Source: Kiritimatiellia bacterium (GTDB lineage Bacteria; Verrucomicrobiota; Kiritimatiellia; RFP12; UBA1067). From it: 17,705 bases of DNA. The notes beneath the pieces were generated by a model. That model saw nothing but the letters and a program-made list of their open reading frames with translations, made no database searches and was not told the origin of the DNA. Location of the stretch: contig JAGOBZ010000023.1 of NCBI GenBank assembly GCA_017999015.1, positions 1-17,705 on the forward strand. Reading direction: 5' to 3'. The translations under genes and the position numbers were made by a program. The first letter of the stretch is position 1; every line of letters begins with the position of its first letter. This document shows, piece after piece, positions 6,283-13,908 of this stretch.

Positions 6283-8652
6283 ATGCGAATGTCTATTCGT
6301 GCGTGGGCGGTGGCCGTCATGTTTTCGGCTGCTTGTGTGATGGGTGCCGAAACCTTGGTCAAAGATGTGTCGGTTCGCGTGTTGGACCAGTTCGGGACCG
6401 ATGCGACGGATGTTCTTTCCTTCTGCAGTGTGCAGCCGGGGGCCAACCTGTCGCAGGAGGCGCTCTCCAAAGATGTGCGCGCGTTGCTGGACACCGGCCG
6501 CTACGGCTATGCCGGCGTGGAACTGGAGAAAGTCGAGGGCGGCGTGCGCGTGGTCTATGTGGTGAAGCGCCGTTACCGCTTCCAAGAGCCGCTGGCCATC
6601 AAAGGCGCCGAGTCCCTCAGTGAGCGCAAGATCCGCAAGCTCTCCGAGCTGAAGAGCGGTGATTACATCGATGAGCCTGTCCTCTCCTCCAAGGCCTCAA
6701 AGATCCGCGACGAATACGTGAAGAAATTTTACCCGAACGTCAAGATCGGTGCCGAAATCCAGCCGATCCCGAACAGCGCCGGCGCGGCGAACGTGGTCTT
6801 TACCGTCGAGGAGGGCGAGCGCGCCAAGGTGCGCAAATACCGTTTTACCGGCAACGTCTCGATTCCTGACAAAGAACTGCGCTCCTCCTTCGGTCAGCGT
6901 CCGTGGTACGATCCGCGCGGTTGGTTCACCGACACGCCGGTCTCGGCTCAGGATCTTGAAGACGCGCGCCAGATGGCCGAGGATGTCTACAAGAACGCTG
7001 GCTATCTGGACGCGCGCGTGGCCGCTCCGGCCATGGAAAAGGTCGGCAAGGAGAAGGTGGATGTGGTCTTCGCGGTCACCGAAGGCGACCAGTACACGGT
7101 TGATGCGACCGCAATCCGCGGCGTGAAGCTCTTCCCTGAGCGTGAGGTGCTGGCGTCGGGCGAGCGGCTCAAGATCGACGCGGTGGCTGGTCAGCAGACG
7201 ATCGACGACGCGGCTAAAGACATCCGCGACTACTACGGTTCGCGCGGTTACGTGGACACCGCCGTGCGCGCGCTCAAGGAAACCGTGCCGGGCAAGCCGG
7301 GCCGCATGGCGATCACCTACGAGGTGCGCGAGGGCGAACTGGTCTACATCCGCAACATCGTGATCCGCGGCAACAACAAAACCAAGGATAAGGTGATCCG
7401 CCGCGAGGTGATGGTCAGCCCCGGTGAAATCATGAATGAGCCGCGCATCGAGCGCAGCGAGAACCGCCTGAAGAACCTGCAGTACTTCAAGACCGTGCGC
7501 CACTACTCCGAGCAGACCGACAAGGCCGGCGTGCGCGATCTGGTTTATGAGGTTGAAGAGCAGCGTACCGGCAACTTCATGGTCGGCGCGGGCGTGTCCA
7601 GCATCGATAACGTGGTGGGCTTCCTGGAAATCACCCAGAGCAACTTCGACATCCTGAACTGGCCGAACTTCACGGGCGGCGGGCAGAAGGCGCGATTGGG
7701 CGTGGAACTCGGTTCGCGACGCCAGACCGCCGAGGTCTCCTGGACTGAACCCTGGTTCCTGGACAGGCCGCTGGCGTTGACCGTCGAGGCTTATCGCCGC
7801 ATGCGCTGGTATGATCAGTACGATGAGATCCGCACCGGCGGGTCGGTCGGGCTCTCTTATCCCGTCAAGGTCGGACGCGTCGGCATGCGCTACACCCTCG
7901 AGCTGGTTGAGATGGACGACGTCAACAACAGCGAGTGGTACGCCGACGCCGAAGGCATGGAGTCGGCCGTGCCCGACAGTTGGGACGGTGACGCCGACAA
8001 ATATTTCAAGTGGCAGGAGGATGATTTCGGCGACGCCCTCAACAGCGTGTTGCGCCTCTACTGGGCGCACGACACGCGCGACCACGCCTTCATCCCGACC
8101 AAGGGGTACCAGACGACGGTCTTCGGCGAGGCCTCCGAGAGCGGCATCGGCGAGACCGAGTACTACAAGCTGGGCGCCAACTACCGCCACTGGTTCCGTA
8201 TGCCGTGGTACAAGCATGTGCTGAGTCTGCGCGGCCGCGTGGAGACTGTGGATTCCTACGGTGATGACGAAGTGCCGATCTACGAGCGCCTTTTCCTGGG
8301 CGGCCCGCGTACCGTGCGCGGTATCGAGTACCGTGACATCGGCCCCAAGGTGTTCCGCGGCAACGACAGCAAGGGCCACGCGCCGATCGGCGGAGAAACG
8401 CTGGCGCTGCTCACGGCGGAGTACACGATCCCGGTCTTCAAGGCGGTGCGCTTTGCGACCTTCATGGATGTGGGCTCGATCGGGGAGGACGCCTTTGATC
8501 CCGAGCTGTCCGATGTGTGCGTGACGGCCGGCGTGGGCCTGCGCATTGACATCCCGGGCTTCCCGATCCGCTTCGATTTCGCCGTGCCGGTGGTTGAAGA
8601 TGACGATTACACGGACGACGAAGTCTTCTCGTTCGCGATCGGCTTTGAATAA
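6283..8652 (+). CDS. bamA: outer membrane protein assembly factor BamA
   Basis: Omp85-family protein of 789 residues, the usual BamA length. It inserts beta-barrel proteins into the outer membrane. A signal peptide (about 1-22, cleavage near VMG-AET) is followed by tandem POTRA domains (about 25-420; repeated patterns such as VRKYRFTGNVSIPDKELRS and IRNIVIRGNNKTKDKVI) and a D15-type barrel to the end. The barrel contains the signature VRGIEYRDIGP (about 677-687), where the Arg belongs to the conserved lumen motif. The last residues are FSFAIGFE, so the chain ends in Glu rather than the more common terminal aromatic. It is followed by a hairpin and then skp, matching the conserved bamA-skp-lpxD order of many Gram-negative bacteria. 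Its presence shows the host has an outer membrane. Confidence 0.96.
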   Translation: MRMSIRAWAVAVMFSAACVMGAETLVKDVSVRVLDQFGTDATDVLSFCSVQPGANLSQEALSKDVRALLDTGRYGYAGVELEKVEGGVRVVYVVKRRYRFQEPLAIKGAESLSERKIRKLSELKSGDYIDEPVLSSKASKIRDEYVKKFYPNVKIGAEIQPIPNSAGAANVVFTVEEGERAKVRKYRFTGNVSIPDKELRSSFGQRPWYDPRGWFTDTPVSAQDLEDARQMAEDVYKNAGYLDARVAAPAMEKVGKEKVDVVFAVTEGDQYTVDATAIRGVKLFPEREVLASGERLKIDAVAGQQTIDDAAKDIRDYYGSRGYVDTAVRALKETVPGKPGRMAITYEVREGELVYIRNIVIRGNNKTKDKVIRREVMVSPGEIMNEPRIERSENRLKNLQYFKTVRHYSEQTDKAGVRDLVYEVEEQRTGNFMVGAGVSSIDNVVGFLEITQSNFDILNWPNFTGGGQKARLGVELGSRRQTAEVSWTEPWFLDRPLALTVEAYRRMRWYDQYDEIRTGGSVGLSYPVKVGRVGMRYTLELVEMDDVNNSEWYADAEGMESAVPDSWDGDADKYFKWQEDDFGDALNSVLRLYWAHDTRDHAFIPTKGYQTTVFGEASESGIGETEYYKLGANYRHWFRMPWYKHVLSLRGRVETVDSYGDDEVPIYERLFLGGPRTVRGIEYRDIGPKVFRGNDSKGHAPIGGETLALLTAEYTIPVFKAVRFATFMDVGSIGEDAFDPELSDVCVTAGVGLRIDIPGFPIRFDFAVPVVEDDDYTDDEVFSFAIGFE

Positions 8653-8662
8653 GGACCTGAAG

Positions 8663-8691
8663 ACGGGCGGGCGGTTCAACCGTCCGCCCGT
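8663..8691 (+). terminator. strong GC-rich hairpin between bamA and skp
   Basis: Two 12-nt arms, ACGGGCGGGCGG and CCGTCCGCCCGT, pair with one mismatch around a TTCAA loop and are followed by only TT. It starts 10 nt after the bamA stop and ends 25 nt before skp. A partial terminator or an mRNA-processing/stability hairpin both fit; the T tract is too short for a confident full terminator. Confidence 0.55.
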
Positions 8692-8716
8692 TTGCCATGT
8701 GGCAAGAAGGACACGT

Positions 8717-9319
8717 ATGAAACAGATGATGGTGATGCTGGCGGCGGCTCTGGCCGCCACCGTGATGATGGCGCAGGAAAAGACCGCGGTGGTCAACATG
8801 GTGGATCTGGTGCGTTTCCACCCGAGCCGCGAGCGCGACCGCAAACTGATGCAGGACACCGAAAAGGAGTTCCAGGCCAAGCTCGACAAGCAGCGCGACC
8901 GCTTCGAGGAACTGCGTGACGAGTATGAGAAAGCGGTCAAAGAAGCGCGCAACCCGGCCCTCAATGAAAAGGCCAAGGCGGAGGCCGAGGACAAGGCCAT
9001 GAAGCATCGCGACGTGCTGGCCGAAGCTGACCGCGACTTGCGTCAGGAGATGCAGAAGCTGCAGCGCGAGCTGGGCGACCTCGATGCGCGCCTGCTGCGC
9101 CAGGTGACCGGCGACATTCGTGAGGTGCTCACCAAATACGCCCAGGAGACGAATGTCAGCGTCATGCTCGACGGCACGACCATCGCCTACTTCGACCCCA
9201 AGCTGGATGTGACCGATGAGGTCCTCAAACGCATGGGCGTGGATCCGAAACTGCGTAAAGAAGCGCAGGAGAAGGCCGATAAGGAAAAGGCCGAAAAGGC
9301 CGCCGCCGAGAAGAAGTAG
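8717..9319 (+). CDS. skp: periplasmic chaperone Skp/OmpH
   Basis: A 200-residue OmpH-family protein that escorts unfolded outer-membrane proteins through the periplasm to BamA. The signal peptide is residues 1-19 (MKQMMVMLAAALAATVMMA-Q). The mature protein starts with the family's beta strand (KTAVVNMVDLVRFHP), followed by long charged helices of coiled-coil character (about 45-130) and a closing region with VLTKYAQETNVSVMLD. The Lys/Glu-rich tail (KADKEKAEKAAAEKK) is longer than in E. coli Skp (about 160 residues). ATG 8717 has AAGGA 5 nt upstream; the frame is open upstream into bamA but without homology. Its position between bamA and lpxD supports the call. Confidence 0.92.
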   Translation: MKQMMVMLAAALAATVMMAQEKTAVVNMVDLVRFHPSRERDRKLMQDTEKEFQAKLDKQRDRFEELRDEYEKAVKEARNPALNEKAKAEAEDKAMKHRDVLAEADRDLRQEMQKLQRELGDLDARLLRQVTGDIREVLTKYAQETNVSVMLDGTTIAYFDPKLDVTDEVLKRMGVDPKLRKEAQEKADKEKAEKAAAEKK

Positions 9320-9330
9320 GATTCTGGGAT

Positions 9331-9399
9331 AACCGCAAAGAGCACAGAGGGCACAGAGAAAACCCATTCTCCTCTGTGGTCTCCGTGCTCTCGGTGTTT
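9331..9399. repeat. imperfect inverted repeat built of CACAGAG-type units between skp and lpxD
   Basis: The left part contains two 9-bp related units (AGAGCACAG, AGGGCACAG). Left arm 9340-9358 pairs with right arm 9372-9390 at 16 of 19 positions around a 13-nt loop. This style of CACAGAG/CTCTGTG intergenic repeat is something I associate with PVC and other environmental genomes (recollection). It fills most of the 98-nt skp-lpxD gap and could fold in the transcript. Confidence 0.6.
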
Positions 9400-9417
9400 T
9401 AAGAAGAGGGTGATGCG

Positions 9418-10452
9418 ATGACCGTCAGGGAATTGTCTGAGCGACTGGGGGGCGATCTGTCCGGCGACGGCGCGTTGGAAGTGTGCGCGCTGGCCAGCCT
9501 GCAGGAGGCGCGCCCCGGCGACGTGTCGTTCGTGAAGGACGCCAAATACGCCCGTATGGCGGCAAGCACGCGCGCGAGCGCGGTGCTGGTGCCGGCCGGA
9601 TGGCAGGGTGAATGCACGGCGCCGGCGCGGATTTACGTAAAGGATCCGGACGCCGCCTGCACGCAGGCCGCCCGGTGGTTCGCGCCGCCACCGGTCGTGC
9701 GCACCCCCGGCATCCATCCCACCGCCGTGATCGCGGACGACGCCCGGCTGGGCCGTGACGTGCATGTCGGGCCGTGGACGGTCATCGAGGCGGGTGCCGA
9801 GATCGGCGACGGCTCCGTGATCGAGGCGCAGGTTTTTATCGGCCAGCGTGTCCGGCTGGGCGAGGGCTGCCACCTCTATCCGCAGGTCACTGTCCGCGAG
9901 GGGTGCCTGCTCGGACGACGCGTGATCCTGCATTCGGGCGTGCGCGTCGGCGGCGACGGCTACGGATACAACCCTGTGTTTAAGCCGGACGGCACGATCG
10001 CGGTAGAGAAGATCCCGCAGCTCGGCATCGTTGAGTTGGGCGACGATGTGGAGGTCGGCTGCAACACGACGATCGACCGTGCGCGTTTCGGCCGTACCCG
10101 CATCGGCAATGCCACCAAGATCGACAATCTTGTGCAGATCGGCCACAACGTGCAGATCGGCGATTTCAGCGGCGTCATCGCCCAGGCTGGCGTGGCGGGC
10201 AGCACGCGCATCGGTTCCGGCTGCCTGATCTGGGCGCAGGCCGGCATCTCCGGCCACCTCACCATCGGTGACCGCGCGCAGGTCGGCCCCAAGAGCGGCC
10301 TCTCCAAGGATGTGCCGCCCGGCGAGTATGTGCTCGGCCTGCCGGCCCTGCCCAAGCGCGAGTTTGCCGGCACGCTGCTGCTGCCGCGTCTGGTTGAAAA
10401 GCTCAAGGCGCGTGTTGAGGCGCTGGAAGCGCGGCTGGCGCATGATGCCTGA
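9418..10452 (+). CDS. lpxD: UDP-3-O-acylglucosamine N-acyltransferase LpxD
   Basis: Third enzyme of lipid A synthesis; it transfers a 3-hydroxyacyl chain from ACP to the amine of UDP-3-O-acyl-glucosamine. The 344 residues match the family length. An N-terminal uridine-binding domain (1-95, with SLQEARPGDVSFV) is followed by a left-handed beta-helix of hexapeptide repeats (about 98-310) and a C-terminal helix (about 320-344). The catalytic histidine is His243 in DNLVQIGHNVQIG. The segment EKIPQLGIVELGDDVEVG, then CNTTIDR, is diagnostic of LpxD rather than LpxA. ATG 9418 has GAGGG 7 nt upstream. It follows skp as in other Gram-negative bacteria, but the gene that follows is ung, not fabZ or lpxA. 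Confidence 0.96.
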   Translation: MTVRELSERLGGDLSGDGALEVCALASLQEARPGDVSFVKDAKYARMAASTRASAVLVPAGWQGECTAPARIYVKDPDAACTQAARWFAPPPVVRTPGIHPTAVIADDARLGRDVHVGPWTVIEAGAEIGDGSVIEAQVFIGQRVRLGEGCHLYPQVTVREGCLLGRRVILHSGVRVGGDGYGYNPVFKPDGTIAVEKIPQLGIVELGDDVEVGCNTTIDRARFGRTRIGNATKIDNLVQIGHNVQIGDFSGVIAQAGVAGSTRIGSGCLIWAQAGISGHLTIGDRAQVGPKSGLSKDVPPGEYVLGLPALPKREFAGTLLLPRLVEKLKARVEALEARLAHDA

Positions 10453-10485
10453 TGGCCCGAGGCGCCCGGGCGGGGAACGGGGGAC

Positions 10486-10490
10486 GGAGG
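10486..10490 (+). promoter_or_regulatory. Shine-Dalgarno deciding the ung start
   Basis: GGAGG lies 8 nt before ATG 10499 and only 2 nt before the in-frame ATG 10493, so the downstream ATG is preferred. Confidence 0.65.
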
Positions 10491-10498
10491 CGATGCGC

Positions 10499-11146
10499 AT
10501 GCATGGTTCATGGGCAGAGTTCACGCAAGACGAATTCCAGAAACCTTACTTTAAGGCGCTGATGGATTTCTTGGAGACGGCGTATGCCACGCAAACCGTT
10601 TATCCGCCTCAGGATGACCTCTTCAACGCCTACGCGCTGGATCCCGACACGGTGAAGGTCGTGATCCTCGGTCAGGACCCTTATCACGGCCCCGGGCAGG
10701 CGCACGGGTTGGCTTTTTCGGTGAGCGACACGGTGCCCTTGCCGCCGAGCCTGCGGAATATCTTTCGCGAGGTCCAGCGCGACACCGGCGCGCCGATACC
10801 TGCAGCGGGCCATCTGCAGCGCTGGGCCGGCCAAGGCGTGATGCTGCTGAATGCCACGTTGACCGTCGAGGCCGGGCACGCAGGCAGCCACCGCGGGCGG
10901 GGATGGGAACCGTTCACCGATGCGACGATCCAATGGTTGAGCGCCCGGCGCGACCACCTGGTCTTCATGCTGTGGGGCCGCGATGCGCGCCGTAAGAAAG
11001 CGTTGATCGATGTCTCACGGCATCTGGTCCTTGAAGCCGCGCATCCTTCTCCGCTCTCGGCGCACGCAGGGTTTTTCGGATGCGGGCATTTTTCACAGGC
11101 GAACCGCTACTTGCAGGCTCGCGGGTACAAGCCGATTGTGTGGTGA
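10499..11146 (+). CDS. ung: uracil-DNA glycosylase, family 1
   Basis: Cytoplasmic base-excision repair enzyme that removes uracil from DNA. The 215 residues fit the family (about 220). Motif A is GQDPYHGPGQAHGLAFSV (58-75), with catalytic Asp60 and the uracil-stacking Phe73; Asn118 in LLNATLTV reads the base; the DNA-intercalation motif is HPSPLSAH (182-189) with His182. A short N-terminus (MHGSWAEFTQDEFQKPYF) matches bacterial Ung. The start is ATG 10499 on Shine-Dalgarno spacing. The gene begins 46 nt after lpxD on the same strand and is probably co-transcribed with the outer-membrane genes. A second, unrelated UDG (family 4) lies at 13909-14781. Confidence 0.96.
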   Translation: MHGSWAEFTQDEFQKPYFKALMDFLETAYATQTVYPPQDDLFNAYALDPDTVKVVILGQDPYHGPGQAHGLAFSVSDTVPLPPSLRNIFREVQRDTGAPIPAAGHLQRWAGQGVMLLNATLTVEAGHAGSHRGRGWEPFTDATIQWLSARRDHLVFMLWGRDARRKKALIDVSRHLVLEAAHPSPLSAHAGFFGCGHFSQANRYLQARGYKPIVW

Positions 11147-11185
11147 GAGGCCTTTTTTGCCCCGAAAAAGGGGTCAAAAACAAAA

Positions 11186-11206
11186 AAAACGCGATTTTGG
11201 CGTTTT
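11186..11206 (+). terminator. possible weak terminator after ung
   Basis: AAAACGC pairs with GCGTTTT around a GATTTTG loop; the right arm ends in TTTT. A smaller CCCC/GGGG stem lies just upstream at 11160-11173. The stem has only 3 GC pairs, so efficiency would be low. Confidence 0.35.
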
Positions 11207-11210
11207 GCAC

Positions 11211-11239
11211 TTGAACACCCTGAAAAAAAAGTCAAAAAT
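11211..11239 (+). promoter_or_regulatory. candidate sigma70-like promoter for fusA
   Basis: TTGAAC (11211-11216) and AAAAAT (11234-11239) are 17 nt apart inside the only markedly A-rich stretch upstream of fusA. The -35 matches 5 of 6 and the -10 matches 4 of 6 consensus positions. It would give a leader of about 120 nt, including a GGTCGG/CCGACC stem. Confidence 0.3.
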
Positions 11240-11364
11240 ACGCGCTTTTAATTGCCCCGTGACAGGGAGCAAGATGGTCGGCGGAAAAGTTCCGACCCAT
11301 ATCCGGGCATGTCGATCGGCGACTGAGGTCCGGAAGCGAGCAACGATCCAAGGAGTCCAAGATT

Positions 11365-13452
11365 ATGCCCAGAACCACACCGCTGGAAAAGGTCCGCAAC
11401 ATCGGCATCATGGCGCACATCGACGCGGGGAAGACGACGACCAGCGAGCGCATCCTCTTCTATTCCGGGAAGAATTACAAAATCGGCGAGGTGCACGAGG
11501 GTGCGGCTACCATGGACTACATGGTGCAGGAGCAGGAGCGCGGCATCACAATCACCTCGGCCGCGACCGCCGTGATGTGGCGCGAGCACCAGATCAGTCT
11601 GATCGATACCCCCGGACACGTGGACTTCACGGCCGAAGTGGAACGCTCGCTGCGTGTGCTCGACGGCGCGATCGCCCTGTTCTGCGCGGTGGGCGGCGTG
11701 CAGCCGCAGACCGAGCAGGTGTGGCGTCAGAGCGAGAAATACGCCGTGCCCAAGCTGTGCATGGTCAACAAGATGGACCGTATCGGCGCGAACTTCTTCA
11801 ACGTGGTCAACGAAATCCGCGACACGCTCTGCGGCAACCCGGTCGTCATGGTTTATCCGATGGGCGCGGGCGAGACGTTCCGCGGCGTGATCGACTTGCT
11901 GACGATGAAGGCGTTAACGTTTGACGAGTCCTCACGTGGCGTCAAGATCATCGAGGACGAGATCCCTGAAGAGTATCGCGAAGAGTGCGAACGCCTGCGC
12001 GTCGAAATGGTTGAGAAGGCGGCCGAACAGGACGACGCCTTGATGAACAAGTATTTTGAAACCGGCGAGCTGACCATCGACGAGATCAAGAAGGGTCTGC
12101 GCAAAGGCACCGTCGCGCGCACGATCGTTCCGACATATTGCGGCACAGCGTTCAAGAACAAGGGCGTCCAACCACTGCTCAACGGCGTGATCGACTACCT
12201 GCCCTCGCCGCTGGACATCGGGGCCGTGGCGTCTGCCGACAACCCGGAGGCCAAGCGCCAACCCGACGACAAGGATCCTTTTGCCGGCCTGGCCTTCAAG
12301 ATTCTTTCGGACAAGCACATGGGCAAGATCACCTTTGTGCGCATTTACTCCGGCACGCTGCGTGTGGGTGATTCGATCTTCAACAGCACGATGGATCAGG
12401 ACGGGCGCATCGGCCGTCTGTTCCGTATGCACGCCAACCACCAGGAGGCGCTGGACGAGGCTTACGCGGGAGACATCGTGGCGGTGGTCGGCCTCTCCAA
12501 GACCCGCACGGGCGACACGATCTGCGATCCGAAGAATCCGATTGTGCTGGAGTCGATCGAGTTCCCGGCGCCGGTGATCGCGATCGCCATCCGGCCGGCG
12601 TCGCGCGGCGACAACGAGAAGCTCGGCAACGCGCTGCATTCGTTGGCGCAGGAAGATCCGACCTTTGTCGTGACCTTTGACCAGGAGACCGGCGAAACCA
12701 TCATCGCCGGCATGGGTGAGCTGCACCTCGAAATCATTGTGGACCGTCTGCGCCGCGAATTCGGCGTCGCGTGCGAGGTCGGCAAACCGGAGGTCGCCTA
12801 CCGCGAGACCATCCGCCACCAGATCGAGGGCGAATACAAGCACGTCAAGCAGTCCGGCGGACGCGGCCAGTACGCCCACGTCTGCCTGCGCCTTGAGCCC
12901 CAAGAGCCGGGACGCGGCTTCTCCTTCGTCAACGAAGTCAAGGGCGGCGTGATCCCCAACGAGTATATCCCGGCCGTCGAGAAGGGCGTCATCAAGGCCA
13001 TGGAGAGCGGTCCCTGCGGCGGCTTCCCGGTGGTGGACGTCAAAGTGGCCGTCTATTTCGGCTCCTACCACGAGGTTGACTCGAACGAATTCGCCTTCAT
13101 CGAGTGCGCGCGTCAGTGTTTCAAGCAGCTCTTCCTCAAGGGTAATCCGCAGCTCCTCGAGCCGATCATGAGCGTCGAGGTGGCGGTTCCCGAAGAGTAC
13201 ATGGGCACGGCGACCGGGTCGATCTGCTCGCGCCGCGGCCGCGTCGAGGGCATGGACGACAAGGGCGGCAGCAAGCTGGTGCGCGGCTTTGTCCCGCTCG
13301 GCGAGATGTTCGGCTACTCCAACGCGATCCGCACGGTCACGCAGGGACGCGGCACCTTCACGATGACCTTCGAACGCTACGAGGGCGTGCCCTTCGAACT
13401 CTCCGAGACGATCATCGAAAAGCGCAAGAAGGACGGCAAGGTCCGCGGCTAG
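11365..13452 (+). CDS. fusA: translation elongation factor G
   Basis: GTPase that moves tRNAs and mRNA through the ribosome after each peptide bond and helps recycle ribosomes. The 695 residues match bacterial EF-G. The G domain shows the P-loop AHIDAGKT (17-24), the switch region ERGITITSAATAV, DTPGHVDF (from about 80) and NKMD (from about 135). Domain II, III and the IV/V region follow, with GSYHEVDSNEFAF and a C-terminal LGEMFGYSNAIRTVTQGRGT. Domain IV is somewhat diverged from the textbook sequence (IECARQCFKQLFLKGNPQ). ATG 11365 has AAGGAG 9 nt upstream. It stands alone, without rpsL, rpsG or tuf beside it, and has its own A-rich upstream region and a strong terminator downstream. Confidence 0.97.
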   Translation: MPRTTPLEKVRNIGIMAHIDAGKTTTSERILFYSGKNYKIGEVHEGAATMDYMVQEQERGITITSAATAVMWREHQISLIDTPGHVDFTAEVERSLRVLDGAIALFCAVGGVQPQTEQVWRQSEKYAVPKLCMVNKMDRIGANFFNVVNEIRDTLCGNPVVMVYPMGAGETFRGVIDLLTMKALTFDESSRGVKIIEDEIPEEYREECERLRVEMVEKAAEQDDALMNKYFETGELTIDEIKKGLRKGTVARTIVPTYCGTAFKNKGVQPLLNGVIDYLPSPLDIGAVASADNPEAKRQPDDKDPFAGLAFKILSDKHMGKITFVRIYSGTLRVGDSIFNSTMDQDGRIGRLFRMHANHQEALDEAYAGDIVAVVGLSKTRTGDTICDPKNPIVLESIEFPAPVIAIAIRPASRGDNEKLGNALHSLAQEDPTFVVTFDQETGETIIAGMGELHLEIIVDRLRREFGVACEVGKPEVAYRETIRHQIEGEYKHVKQSGGRGQYAHVCLRLEPQEPGRGFSFVNEVKGGVIPNEYIPAVEKGVIKAMESGPCGGFPVVDVKVAVYFGSYHEVDSNEFAFIECARQCFKQLFLKGNPQLLEPIMSVEVAVPEEYMGTATGSICSRRGRVEGMDDKGGSKLVRGFVPLGEMFGYSNAIRTVTQGRGTFTMTFERYEGVPFELSETIIEKRKKDGKVRG

Positions 13453-13456
13453 GAAT

Positions 13457-13495
13457 CTGGTTCCAGGTTTCTGGTTCCAGGTTTCTTGTTCCTAG
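13457..13495. repeat. 14-bp tandem repeat, about 2.7 copies
   Basis: CTGGTTCCAGGTTT occurs exactly twice (13457-13470 and 13471-13484), followed by a degenerate partial copy CTTGTTCCTAG. It begins 4 nt after the fusA stop codon. Confidence 0.85.
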
Positions 13496-13534
13496 CAGAG
13501 TCAGACTGGTCGGACTTTCCGATAGGGGTCTTTC

Positions 13535-13577
13535 AAACCGGTAGGGCGGTCTCGGCGAGACCGCCTTACCGGTTTTT
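13535..13577 (+). terminator. strong intrinsic terminator after fusA
   Basis: Arms of 19 nt (13535-13553 and 13557-13575, starting AAACCGGTAGGGCGGTC) pair completely apart from one G-T wobble, around a GGC loop. The right arm ends in TTT and two more T follow. With the AAA on the left arm it could work in both directions and so also serve the convergent UDG transcript. Confidence 0.8.
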
Positions 13578-13592
13578 CGTCTCAGCCTTCTG

Positions 13593-13739
13593 ATACCACT
13601 GCCGAAAAGTTCTTAGACTATATACGGGCATCAGACACACGGGAGGGGCAAGCGTCTGCTTGCCCTTGGACGAGCAGACGCTCGTCCCTCCCGTGTGTGG
13701 GATCGCCCGTTTAGTCCATATACTTTTCGGCAGTGGTAT
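13593..13739. mobile_element. MITE-like palindromic element, 147 bp, 18-bp terminal inverted repeats
   Basis: The ends are perfect inverted copies of ATACCACTGCCGAAAAGT (13593-13610 and 13722-13739). Complementarity continues inward with small interruptions, including a second near-perfect block (ACACGGGAGGG, left; CCCTCCCGTGTGT, right). At the centre sit two perfect 8-bp hairpins with 4-nt loops (13646-13665 and 13668-13687), whose cores AGCGTCTGCT and AGCAGACGCT are exact reverse complements. If the inverted repeat begins at CCACTGCCG, each end is flanked by TA, the target duplication of IS630/Tc1-type elements. It has no coding capacity. A REP-type or structured regulatory repeat is the alternative. 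Confidence 0.65.
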
Positions 13740-13831
13740 GATTACAGCAACTCCTCCTTTTTCAGCCACCAAAATACGTCCTAAGGCCAAAAACCAACAC
13801 AGAATTCTTGATAACCACTTGATATATAGAC

Positions 13832-13858
13832 AGTTACCGACGCTTGGCGTCGGCAACT
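13832..13858. repeat. REP-like hairpin
   Basis: AGTTACCGACGC and GCGTCGGCAACT pair at 11 of 12 positions around a TTG loop. There is no T tract, so a dispersed palindromic repeat is more likely than a terminator. Confidence 0.6.
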
Positions 13859-13908
13859 CTCCAAAATAAGTTCCAAGGGGCAACCAGGGTCAGCCCTTGT
13901 CGGACTGT

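Larger units (their letters stand above)
13453..13908. other. repeat-packed intergenic region between convergent fusA and family 4 UDG gene
   Basis: No open frame here shows protein-like character; the longest ones run through palindromes. In order the gap holds a 14-bp tandem repeat, a strong terminator, a 147-bp palindromic element, an AT-richer stretch (about 13741-13830) in which I see nothing, and a GC-rich hairpin. A further hairpin lies just inside the UDG gene. Confidence 0.75.

Noticed and set aside
6697..9000. 767-codon minus-strand open frame opposite bamA and skp
   Set aside because: His/Ala/Asp-rich antisense translation with no domain pattern; it spans two real genes and their gap.
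9187..10524. 445-codon minus-strand open frame opposite lpxD
   Set aside because: Its apparent repeats are the antisense of the LpxD hexapeptide repeats, and part runs through the CACAGAG repeat.
11932..13071. 379-codon minus-strand open frame opposite fusA
   Set aside because: Antisense shadow of EF-G; no motif and composition follows the opposite codon positions.
11365..13452. Tetracycline-resistance-type ribosomal protection protein (TetM-like) instead of EF-G
   Set aside because: Length and the C-terminal TQGRGTFTMTFERYEGVP pattern are those of ordinary EF-G.
13593..13739. CRISPR array or tRNA-like structure
   Set aside because: Repeats are inverted, not regularly spaced direct copies, and no cloverleaf or TTCGA loop is present.
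13566..13883. 105-codon minus-strand open frame in the repeat-rich gap
   Set aside because: It reads straight through the terminator arm, the MITE-like palindrome and another hairpin; no ribosome site and no protein-like pattern.
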